NCBI GenBank assembly: GCA_034509735.1
Contig: JACGWO010000002.1
Coordinates: forward strand, 50,465,115-50,529,114
DNA length: 64,000 bases
DNA from: Sesamum alatum
Lineage: Eukaryota > Streptophyta > Magnoliopsida > Lamiales > Pedaliaceae
Direction: 5' to 3'
The notes beneath the pieces were generated by a model. It searched no databases, had not been told where the DNA came from, and saw only the letters and a list, made by a program, of their open reading frames with translations. This document shows positions 35,587 through 45,724 of this stretch, piece after piece. The translations under genes were made by a program, and so were the position numbers. Each line of letters begins with the position of its first letter. Position 1 is the first letter of the stretch.

Positions 35587-36200
35587 TAATTCTCACGCTC
35601 TATAAAAGACATAAAACAGCGTATCCATGACTAAATCGTCCTTACAGACATATGCAAGAAAAAGGCAAACATGCCATCGACAATTAAAACATCTCAAGGA
35701 CCTGCATTACAGGCAACCTGAGTCTTGGAACATCAAATTCCAAAATCAAACATACAAGAATCAAATCTACACCACGCACATTCCAAATTCTACGGTCTGT
35801 ATACATATAAATAAATACCCACAGGTAAATTAACATTCATCCCAACAACGAATCTCCATTTAGAAAAAAAAAAAAAAAGAAAAAGAAAAAAGAACGGAAA
35901 CCGCAAACGGGCAGCTAAAAATTGGAGATCTGAAGACAAAACAAAGACGAAAACTCATACATACATAACGAGCGAGAGAGAAGAAGAAGAAAAACAGACT
36001 TCAAAGAAGAAATACATACAAAAAGTACTAGTACAAGAAGAAGAAAATAATAAATGTGAAATGGGGTTTCGGCATCAAACCTGAGGAAAACTGGAAGATG
36101 GAATGCGGCATCAAACTGGGCTTCTGGATAAAATGAAACCCTAAATTCGGCGTGGAGAGTGGAGTACGATTTGTAGTTGTTTATCCGTTTTGCACTCTCT
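35587..36200 (-). promoter_or_regulatory. TFIIS 5' UTR and promoter region
   Basis: A donor (TCCTCAG then GTTTGA) near 36081 and an acceptor after a long pyrimidine tract (TTGTCTTCAG) near 35932 suggest a small leader intron. A telo-box, AAACCCTAA, lies at 36136-36144 on the plus strand in the probable leader; this motif is common near plant housekeeping genes. An A-rich tract lies at about 35860-35890. Confidence 0.5.
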
Positions 36201-37814
36201 TCTGAGGAGTATTGTATATATGGGCAAGTTCAGGTTGTTGCGGCAAGTTTGTGTGTGGAATTTTGACGGCGAAGATGTGGGCAGGAATATCCAGATCGGA
36301 CGGGTGGGAAATGATTAGGTAATTCGGGTGGGACTAGGATTCTGTTAGTGAGGGGATTTGATTAGGAAACGGTCTTAGGGTGGGGATCTTGGTTCTATGT
36401 AATTGTACTTCTTGTCCGCACGTGATTTTGGATTCTGTCTCACGTGAATTTGGTAATGGGCTGGGCTTTGCCTTCTTGGGCTCCACAATGCTGTGTTGAT
36501 TAGGAGAGAGATTGTTTATAGTAACTATTTTTTTAAGTAATTGTAAATTAATTAGGTTAGGAAATGAATTTGATTAATCATGGGATTGGATTTGACTCAT
36601 AAATTTAACTCGTAAACAATAATAATAAAAAGAATATGCGAGTATTGGTGCAGTAGAAAGCAGAAGGATTGGAAATTGAGTCATCTTGTGATGAAAAGCT
36701 TAGCAAGATTGTGAGTATGAGTCTCGTAAATGTGTTATATTGTTTATTTTTCATAGTAATGATAGTGTCTTGTCTCTTTATTTATTTTAACAGTGTTTGT
36801 TAATTTAAAGTATTAATGTATTGAATATTTATTTGAATTTGACTATATAAGATGATGTAGTAACAAATAAAATAAAAAAAATTAAAAAAAAAACAAACAA
36901 ATAAACCTTAGCAAGATTGAAGAAGTTGTGAATTGGTTGAAGATCGTAATGAAGAATCCAAAACATGTAATAAGTTCAAGAACAGAGACAGCCCACACAC
37001 ACTCAATGTTTGGATCAGATTTTCTCTCTCTGATTTGGACAGTTTTGTAAGCAAAATGCTTCTGTCAATAGTTCACTTTTAGCATTCTCATTATTCATTC
37101 TTGCCTTGTTTTTGAAGTCTTGAGTTGGGGCCTTCAACCTCCATATGTTGTTGCTTAAACATGTTGTTTATGATTTCTTTTACTCAATTTTAGTTAATGA
37201 TCTTAAGAAAATCAAATTCATAATCTACATGAATATGTGACATGTTTATGCATTCATTTTATAAAATTATATTTGAAAAATAAAATATTTATTTTTTAAT
37301 TTATACTTTCCGGATCAAGCACAATTACAATTATAATGACAGTTAGCCAAATCTACCATCAAAATACATACACATGCATATATAAACTCATACAATCAAG
37401 ACATGAATTATCAATAAATATTAAATTTTGTCTCTTGGCAAACAGAACCAAACATTCAACACGTATCTCAGACTATCTTACTTTATTTCAAACAAACAAT
37501 AATCCAAACAGTTGCAAAATATCCAAAACAAACTTATTTTATCTACGTGTTTCTCTCTCTATCTCCACACACCAAAGCAAAACACTCATCTGGGGTGTTT
37601 GAGATAGATCGGAAACAAAAATACATAATAGCTACTATCATCTGAGCCAGTAAAGAGAGATTAAATCCCAACTACCAATACATAAAAAGGTATTGTTATG
37701 CCTCTCAATGGTGCTCAGAGTTTGAACATCAGCAACAACCCATGTTTGGAGAAAAGAAAAAAGTACCAGCCAAGATTTCATTTCACCATTCTGCTCACTC
37801 GCTTGTGTTCAGTG
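36201..37814. other. Intergenic, no gene recognised
   Basis: The stretch between the TFIIS promoter and the QCR10-like 3' end is AT-rich. The plus-strand ORFs near 37.3 and 37.7 kb are antisense to the QCR10 3' side and match nothing. No repeat with clear ends was seen. Confidence 0.5.
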
Positions 37815-39629
37815 TCAGTCACACTTCTCAAAACATGTCCTCCTGAGCCAGTCAAAAGGCTGTCCATATTCCAAAAAACCTAAATCAGATGTAAAATAAA
37901 AACAAGACTAATGGCTTTTTCATTATTACAATCAGGAATAATGTGCTGTGTAGAGTGCCAGATTCTGTGCAAAATATTATCACTTATAATAAGTGCTGCA
38001 ATAAGGATAATGGCTTTCTTTTAGCACCAGACAGAGGCTAGCCCCAATTGTCCCTACCTATTTGGTTAATATCATTGAATTTGTTGGAGAAAAGGATCTC
38101 CATATTAGGCAAGTATAAGAATTAAGAACCCACCACTAATTCTATCATCTGTGACAAGCCAATAACACAATGTGCACGTCAATTATTACAGCCCCCCAAC
38201 AACAGGAAAGATAATATTACTGATTAAGACTCAACTAGTGATATGAAAATTGTCAAAAGTTATATATAGTAAGTGACATAGGCTTCTGTTTGCAGCACTA
38301 ATGACTTCCATTGTTTCTTGGTGAAAATTGTGTAGATATTGTCACCGCTGATAATTTGCAAAATAGAATTGTGCATAAAGTTGTCTTCCATATAATTAGT
38401 AATGCAAATATAGTAGCAATGATTGTCATTAAATTCTCAATGTACATGTATTATTAATTATCAATAGCGACAATTACTTACATATAGTAAATATGATTCT
38501 CCGTGAAATTTTTAAAAATCATATTGTGGCGAAAGAAATTATTCACTTGCTAAATGCCCTTAGTATCAGTCAAGTACAATAAAAAAAAATAGAAATCATT
38601 TTTTTTTGCCACTAATATTATCCTTTTTCTTTTGTACTGAGGTGACGAGAGAAAGATTCGGAGATGGGAGAAATCATATATGCATTCCATCTTCTTGTGA
38701 ATTAACTTTATGATAACAGTTGCTCAAAAGTAATTGGACGCAACCAAAGAAAATCTATGCAAGGTGAATGCAATGAAAAATGAACAGTTTGTTTATCTTA
38801 TATCATTACTTCTCTGTTCTCCACACTAGCAGGATATTGTATTCTTCACTTCAATAACGCATCTTTTGATACATCACATGCACCATCAGACGTAATGTGA
38901 CGAATTAGGAGATGCATTGCGGTGATTGGAGAAAAAAATTGAAAAGAGCTTAAAGCATGAGCTCGATCATAATGCATACATAGATTCAATTGCCGAGCCC
39001 CAAAGGCCCTTCGACCCCAGAAATTGTTGTTGCATACAGATCCATTAATATCGAACATCATTGAGATTGGAATAAATGTTTTGACTATATCTAGTCTTAT
39101 TCTTCTAGTGCCCATAACCACAATGACAACCCCATTCCCAACCCCCACCCTGTCCCCACCAGAAAAAGATAAGAAGAAAACTGCAAATACCAGTCAGGGA
39201 TTTGTTTCAGGAAATGTGTAGCGGTATATATATTTCAAATTTGTCCAATATTGTTGTTCTAAATGCAATTCAAGCAATTGGTCAAAATACAAGAAAAGAA
39301 AAAGTGCAATTCAAACAGCTCAATTCCACGCCAACACGTCTCCGAATAATTAATTCATGCAAATCCTTCTTTAGAAAAAGGACGTGAAATGCATCAATAT
39401 TATCAACAGTATCTACAAGGAGGAATAAAACGTCTTCGAATAATAGATTCATGCAAATCCTTCATCCAGAAAAGAGACGCCCAATGGATCATCAATATCA
39501 ACAAGGATGAATAACTCGTTAATCAAAGCACGACGACAAAGCACAAAAATTAACAACGTTAATCAAAAGGAATATCACGTACACCTCGAACACGTGAAAA
39601 TGTAGAACAATGGGAAAAATTGAAGGAAC

Positions 39630-39662
<33 letters not shown>

Positions 39663-39809
39663 GCACGGCACCTGAACGAGCCAGATGGTGGTGGTGCCAG
39701 CGGCAGCGCCCCGGAAGGCGGCGGCCTTATTGTCAGTCGTCGACTGCGTCCGAATGCCGGGGCTGAGGAGCTTAAAGAGGCCCGACACCGATGCAGCTTG
39801 GCTATTCAT
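37815..39809 (-). CDS. QCR10: Cytochrome bc1 complex subunit QCR10-like
   Basis: Two exons, 39809-39672 and 37859-37815, separated by a 1,812-base intron; 60 aa. Plant QCR10 is a ~57-residue single-span subunit of mitochondrial complex III. The model reads GLFKLLSPGIRTQSTTDNKA, an alanine/threonine-rich membrane segment AAAGTTTIWLVQ, then PFDWLRR and a short tail. The family pattern (GLxKxLxP, then A-rich, then WLVQPFDWxKK) is kept across the splice, which is good evidence for the distant 45-base last exon. The tail TCFEKCD is short and cysteine-bearing, where relatives have a Pro/Glu-rich end. An upstream in-frame TTG at 39827 is not needed. The start ATG at 39809 gives the expected length. 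Confidence 0.8.
39337..39515. repeat. ~94-bp tandem duplication inside the QCR10-like intron
   Basis: CGTCTCCGAATAATTAATTC at 39337 recurs as CGTCTTCGAATAATAGATTC at 39431. The similarity continues through ATGCAAATCCTTC and ATCAATATTATCAAC or ATCAATATCAAC. The copies have diverged by scattered changes. Confidence 0.75.
39631..39662. repeat. Compound (TA)n(GA)n microsatellite next to the QCR10 5' splice site
   Basis: On the sense strand this reads (CT)n then (AT)n and starts nine bases into the intron, after the donor at 39671-39670. Confidence 0.85.
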
Positions 39810-40470
39810 TATCAATCGAGAGAACAAAGAACCCTAGATCGATCTGCCTCGACTTCTGTTTGATCGTTTGCCTCATTTTTTTCTGGAAATGAAATATTAA
39901 TATAAGAAGGGAAAATCTGAAATACAAAAAAACGTTCCGGAGAAATGTGTGCCCCAAAAACAACCTAGTTTCAGGTCCAATCACACAATTCTTTTATTAA
40001 ATTATTTTAATACCACAAATTTTATTATTAATATCATTTTAATACAGCAAGTAATTATAAATAACTCAATTAATACTAAACTGACTCGGGTAGTGAAATA
40101 ACATTAATGACAAAACTTAAATATAAAATAAAATTTAAGATTAAATTCATTTTTGTCAAAAAAAAAGATTTCCTTGGCATTCATTTTTTTTTCCTAATAT
40201 CTATAAATTCAGTGAATTTTGACTAACATGAGAATTCATTTATCAAATCGGAACAAATGTCAAAAGTACTAGACATATTTTCTAAAACCACGTAAGGTCT
40301 ATTTGTAATAATACTGAATCTCAAGAAATGACAGTATAATTACCCCTTTCTTTTACAGATCATATTATGTTTTATATTGCATTATAAAAATACATATCAT
40401 TAAAGAACAAAACTTATATACACGACATTTATACGTTAAACGCAAAATAAATTTGTAATATTAAATTCAA
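39810..40470. other. QCR10-like upstream region with half of a family-D element
   Basis: The 5' UTR and promoter occupy the left side. From about 40083 to 40346 the sequence resembles the right half of the family-D MITE at 17.5 kb (AAATTCAGTGAATTTTGACTAA, then GTATAATTACCCC at the end). No gene. Confidence 0.5.
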
Positions 40471-40682
40471 GGGTAAATTATATCTATCTTCCTGATATTT
40501 GGCATAATTACAAATACCCACTCGTTGTTTTTTCAACGAGAGGGTATTTGTAATTTTTCAAACAACGTCAGGGGGTATTTGTAATTTTTCAAACAACATC
40601 AGGGGGTATTTGTAATTTTTTAAATAATGAGAGAATATTTGTAATTATGCCAAACCTCAGGGGAGGTAGCTGTAATTTACCC
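40471..40682. mobile_element. Family-A Mutator-like MITE with perfect 9-bp target duplication (copy 2)
   Basis: The termini are GGGTAAATTA and TAATTTACCC. The inverted similarity continues for about 50 bases through TTTGGCATAATTACAAATA. The 9-mer TAAATTCAA flanks it on both sides (40462-40470 and 40683-40691). The interior carries three tandem copies of a 31-base unit containing GGGTATTTGTAATTTTTCAA. It is 212 bp long with no ORF. Confidence 0.9.
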
Positions 40683-40691
40683 TAAATTCAA

Positions 40692-41582
40692 TTCGGTAAC
40701 TTTTATTCCCTATGTTTTCTTTATTATTAATTTTTTTCACATGATTTTAACGTAATTCTACAAAATATTTTCATAAAACTCCTAAATAAATAAAAATGAT
40801 GTAATTATATTAAAATAAATACACACAATTCTATGATTATAATTTATCATGCACACACATTTAAGCGTGGAAAACACGCTAATATATATTTCCAAGATGA
40901 TATGAAATATCTATTACACATTTGTACAAGGTTATTTTCGTAATTGTCCTTTTCACATCCGACACATTGATATTTGACATTTCTGTGATGGATATTAATC
41001 ACTTTTGAGAACAATACTCTAATTTTTTTTTTTTATTTTTTCCACTTTTATACCTTTTTGAAGCGAGGAAAGTACAAATTTAGAAATCCGTCGGCCATCA
41101 ATGAAAGAGTAAGTTCTAGTTCAGTATGCCCTCTCTCAACTATATATTTATTGTCATTTTGACCCCGTCAAACCTATGCAAATATCACTTTGATCCCCTC
41201 AACTCATAAAAATACAATTTTTTACCTCTCCTTTAAATATAATTTCTAAGGTCTTAACAAATAAGATATGACATTCTATTCCCTCAAAAAAAAAAAAATG
41301 AAATTCTATAAGCTCAAATTTTTCGGTTCAACTTCTCAACTATATTAGAATGAGAAAATTCTTATTCGAATTAAGTTTGATCGAATCAAATCAATCACAG
41401 AGCAAATGTAATATATTTGTCATGTGATTAATCATTTTTCTTAAAATCAATCATACAATAAGTACGTTGCATTTATCATATAATATGCAAGAGGGATAAA
41501 ATTAAAACAAAAAAAATATTCTCATGCAAATTGAAATTGACCAATAAAAAGAGCCTATCTAAGCAAAGAGCAGCAAAGCAGC
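40692..41582. other. Intergenic region upstream of the WRKY gene, with repeat remnants
   Basis: Between about 41110 and 41240 is a CTCTCAACT/TTTGACCCC/CCCTCAACT-rich stretch typical of decayed repeats. A family-C inverted-repeat element lies at 41348-41490. A W-box (TTGACC, 41537-41542) lies near the WRKY promoter. Confidence 0.5.
41348..41490. repeat. Inverted-repeat element, family C copy 2
   Basis: It begins AAATTCTTATTCGAATTAAG and continues TTTGATCGAATCAAATCAATC. It holds two facing copies of an ATCAATCA...AATAAGTAC-like unit. It resembles the copies at 8.4 and 44.8 kb. Confidence 0.5.
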
Positions 41583-41615
41583 ACGTCATCAAGTGACGTA
41601 AGACAGATGACGTCA
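41583..41615 (+). promoter_or_regulatory. Cluster of three TGACG motifs (as-1-like) in the WRKY promoter
   Basis: ACGTCATC (TGACGT on the other strand, 41583-41590), TGACGTAAG (41594-41602) and the palindrome TGACGTCA (41608-41615) lie within 33 bases, about 200 bases upstream of the ATG. TGACGTAAG followed by a second TGACG is the arrangement of the as-1 element bound by TGA bZIP factors, which mediate salicylic-acid induction. The two motif starts are 14 bases apart, slightly wider than in as-1. Confidence 0.7.
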
Positions 41616-41817
41616 CTGCTCCATCCTTATCCACAAGTTTATTTTTCTTCCTCTGAATCTTCCTTCAAATTGCCCCTCTCTTTCCTTCACTGCTCCCAGA
41701 AATAAAAACGTCAGCCCACCAAACCCTTATCTATTCAGATCTCGCGCACTAACACACTCTACAGCGTGTGATTTGCATCTGGAGAAATTAAGAACAGACG
41801 CAAGCGTCTAATTACAG

Positions 41818-44652
41818 ATGAAAATAATGGGTAGTAATAATTCGGGTCAAAGTTTACATGCAAAGAGGAAACGGGTCATAGTGGAGCTGGTGAAAGGCAA
41901 GGAAATGGCGACCCGGCTCCAAACCCTGCTGCGTGAACCGGGTCAGGATCATGGGGCGTCGGTCTCACCTGGGGGTCTTGCCCTGCAAATCTTGAGATCT
42001 TTCAATAAGACCCTATCCGTGCTGAGTTCCTGCGCCGAGTCGTCGGCGCAGAACGACGCCGTTGACTGCGGCAGATCCGCCTGCTCGGGGGAGCGGGGGG
42101 TAAAAAGTCGGCGGGGCTGTTACAAGAGAAGGTCAGATTAATTCTTTTCTTACATTGGATTGGAGGACTACTACGTACTACTTTCTGTACATGTAAAATT
42201 TTCTTCTAATACATTATTATTTATTTATTTTTTCAAAAAAAAATCTTCACAATAATTCAGCAAAACTAGGGTTTCTAAATATTTTAATGTAGTTGGATAT
42301 AAATTTTTCTAATTTAATATTTATTAAATATCTTGACAAGCTCATAAATACATACATGTATATGTAAATTAAAAAATACATATATTCACAATAACTTGAG
42401 CAAGGGCTATTAAATACTGCAACGAAGTTGCATATTTATATATAATTTCTTTTATAATTTTAAAGTTTTATTTAAAAATTTTAGTAGTTTGTATATAAAT
42501 ACACACACGTGTGTGTTTATCTGTATAATACACACGTTTTTTTATGTTTAATTTGCGTATTAATTATTAAAGTGATGAATGTTTGAGATATGAGAAGAGG
42601 TAATTATTAATTTTTGTGATGCATGCTGCAAGTTTATGGATATGATAAAACAAATTAAGAAAGAGACAGCTTTTGCTCTTTTCATTTCTGCCTACCATAC
42701 TTTTAGCCAGATTTTTGCCCCATAATTAATTATATATATATTTGCCAAATATCATATCATATATATATATATATATGTTTTTAAAAATTAGGGTTTGAGT
42801 TAATTAATTGATTTATAGATACATGAACATATATATATATATATGTCTATGCAGACGGATGTGCGAGTCATGGATGAAAATATGTTCAGTGGTGGAAGAT
42901 GGGTATGCATGGAGGAAATACGGACAGAAGCACATCTTGGATTCTCAATTTCCTAGGTATTAATTAACTATCTATCTACATATATATTTTAGTACCATAT
43001 GATATATACAGTTGTCTGAAAATGTTTATCATGCATGCATATATATATATATAGATATAGATATATATTATTGATGGGTTTTTTGAGTAGTATGAGTACA
43101 AAATAAAAATATTATTGATGAAATATTAAGTGATTGACATTGTTGACAATGCATCATGATATATATTAGTGACAACAATTTAGTTTTGCTATGATATGTA
43201 ATAGAACAAAAATATGAATAAATTGTCTCCGCATATGATGATAACTAGTAACATGTATATATAGTAACAATTAAATTGAGGATCCCAATGAAATTGGCCG
43301 GGAACGTCCTAAAATTGTAAAAAAAAATTAATTACAGGATAAAAGTGTGAAATTTGTTTCAACATAACCAAAATTATCCTCCCTTACAATTATAGGACTA
43401 AAGTTACATTTTTACCTAGAGAAAGTGGGTAATAGTAAGGCATTAGAGGTGAAGCAAGAATTGAAGTCTGGTTGGTGGGCAGGCCTGCCCTCCAAGATGT
43501 GGCACTGATCCCGTCCCGTCTTTGGAAGTATACATGATATATCCTTAACTCCAACGTTCTACCTGAATTGCGACACTCTTGTAAGGATATATACCTTCAC
43601 ACTTTCTCCACCTTGTCTTCTCCTTACCGGCCCGTAAATGCCTCATAGCTAAGGACAATAATACTGGGTGGGTCGGGTCACCCTGTAATAATACAATTAA
43701 TTCGTCCACAGTTCTTTTAGCTTCTTGCCTCTATTTACAATAAAAACTGTGAAATTATTGTTTCCTCAATCTTCTAACTCCTTTCAATAAGTTTTATAGG
43801 AAGGACAAATTTGTCTTTTCATTTTTTTTTCTTATGACTTTTATGACTTTTGGGGAAAAGGGTCACTGTAATTATTAATAGTAATTATAATTTAGTCCAT
43901 CTTCTAATGCCTTTTAATATGGTTTACTAATAGGGTAAATTCATTTTTTTTTTAATTGCAAATGTCTAAGGGGGGAAGGTGTCAGTGTAATTATTAACAG
44001 TAATCACTGTTTCGTACATCTTTTTAAGTTTAAATGAATATTTTTATCCCGTAACTTATTAAATCATTTAATATTTTCGTCTTTTAACTTTATATGGTAG
44101 CATTTAATCTTGTGTCTTTCTAATTTTAATAATTTTAGTCGTTTTTCCGTTTTGTTGTGAGGTAGGTGCTACTTTAGGTGCACCCACAAGTACGAAGGTT
44201 GCAAAGCTACAAAACAGGTCCAAAGAGTCGAAGGCGAACAAATTTTGTATCAAATCACCTACTTCAACCACCATACGTGCATCCAGACACCAAGGGTTCC
44301 GCAGATCGTTCCGGATCCGGATCATGTAGACCCGAACCTACTCAGTTTCCAAACGGGTAACCCATCAAAACGAGATGGATATCATTCCACAGACCCTGTG
44401 ATCAACAAAGAAGAAGGTTCTAAAGAAAATGAGGGTGTGTCTGATGCAGTATCATATTTAATGGATCCATGGCATGATATTATCGGGTCGGATCCGTTCG
44501 GGTATAAGTCCATTTGGGGTCCGGGTCAAATGATGAGGTCCCATCAGGAAGACGGAGGCTCCGGGTTGTACTCATGCGGGTCTACCAGTTTGCATGGGCT
44601 TGATATGGAGGTTAATCAGTTTGGTGATATAGACAATTATTTCCACTTTTAA
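41818..44652 (+). CDS. Group III WRKY transcription factor, WRKY54/WRKY70-like
   Basis: Three exons, 41818-42131, 42855-42956 and 44166-44652; 300 aa (299 or 297 if a later Met is used). The N-terminal part has RVIVELVKGKEMATRLQTLL and LALQILRSFNKTLSVLSS, both typical of group III. The WRKY domain starts DGYAWRKYGQK (120-130) and is interrupted by an intron after FPR, the classic group III position. The zinc finger is Cys144-x6-Cys151-x23-His175-x-Cys177, one residue shorter in the first loop than the usual C-x7-C. The acidic C-terminus has DPWHDIIGSDPFGYKS. By family knowledge it is a nuclear W-box (TTGAC) binding factor in salicylate signalling and senescence. Joins split two arginine codons and keep frame. 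Promoter TGACG motifs and an upstream W-box fit SA control. Confidence 0.93.
43735..44015 (+). repeat. Diverged ~140-bp tandem duplication in WRKY intron 2
   Basis: A block with CAATCTTCTAACTCCTTTCAAT...GGGTCACTGTAATTATTAATAG is followed by a block with CCATCTTCTAATGCCTTTTAAT...GGTGTCAGTGTAATTATTAACAG. Intron 2 is 1.2 kb and otherwise AT-rich, with a GGACTAAAGTTACATTTTTA stretch near 43400. Confidence 0.65.
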
Positions 44653-45724
44653 TGTATGACCTTATGATATATATATATATATACATATATATAGTATAGT
44701 AAACATGCATAATTGTATTTGTTAAATAAATAAGCCCTTTTATACCTATCTTATGGTTTTTTTCTTTTATTCAAATCAAGTCCAGCCAAACCAAATCAAT
44801 GCACACTTATTATGTGATTGATCATTTTTCTAAACTGTACACCAATGAAATCAATACACACTTATCATATTGGTTTAGATCTAACGAATCTTTATCTGAA
44901 TTAGAATTTCTCCCCTATGGTTACTTTTTTCACCGGCATGCTGTCTCGGATGAATTTTGACAATATTCTTAAACATTTTTATTCAATTTATGCCAATTCT
45001 CCATAAAATTTAATATTATAAATTTGTGATGAAAATTTAAAATTATATTCTATGATATTAATAAGTGCATTAAAATTATTTCAAATATTACAATGATTAT
45101 TTTTTGGAAAACTGGTATATATTTTACCTAAATTGCCAAAATATTTATTTCTTTTGAATAGCAAACTAAGAGGAGTGAGTTAATAAACTTTTTAAAATAT
45201 CTTATAAAACGGTTGAAAGTTCATGAAATGCTATAAAGTATTTGATAATTTTTTTAATAAAAAGAGCTACATATACTCTAAAAATAAAATGTTAGGAGTT
45301 TATAAATTCTTTTTTTAAAAAATTACCAATTGTCAACTTACGTTTAAGATTTTAAAATATTCATTCAAGTTAATTATAAATTTGATATTACTAACGTCTC
45401 CTAATTTTATTTTATCAAAACTCTTTATAAAATTATTTTCAAATACATTTAACATTTTATAAGCTTTTAACATATTTTATAAAATGTAATACTGTTACAA
45501 TTAGATTACCCAAACACCCCTGTAAGCACAATTCACAACACTTTTTCTTTCTTCTTCTTCTTCTTCTTCTTCTTCTTCATCCAGAGTCAACAATTCTCAG
45601 TTTTCCGTCTGTTCTTCTACTTTTTTTCTCAATTTCAGATTAATCCAGACGAGCCCAGTTCATAATTTTTGTTATCTATACAGAAAATAATATATACATA
45701 TAGAGAGAGAAGGGGAAGAGGGAG
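44653..45724. other. WRKY 3' UTR, family-C element and TMEM87 promoter
   Basis: A TA microsatellite lies at about 44669-44685. A family-C element lies at 44770-44914. AT-rich DNA follows up to about 45500. A (TTC)n tract at about 45548-45581 lies in the probable promoter or leader of the downstream gene, and a GAGAGAGA stretch lies just before its ATG. Confidence 0.5.
44770..44914. repeat. Inverted-repeat element, family C copy 3
   Basis: The reverse of its right end, GGAGAAATTCTAATTCAGAT, resembles the left end of the copy at 41.35 kb (GAAAATTCTTATTCGAATTA). The inside has two ATCAAT...ACACTTATCAT-like units facing each other. Confidence 0.5.

Noticed and set aside
36136..36144. AAACCCTAA as a telomeric repeat remnant
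   Set aside because: It is a single unit; the known telo-box of housekeeping promoters is enough to explain it.
39807..39827. An upstream in-frame TTG start for the QCR10-like protein
   Set aside because: Plant nuclear genes rarely use TTG, and the ATG at 39809 gives the family's usual length.
45548..45581. A (TTC)n tract as a GAA-type regulatory repeat
   Set aside because: A simple microsatellite in a leader region; no further evidence of function.
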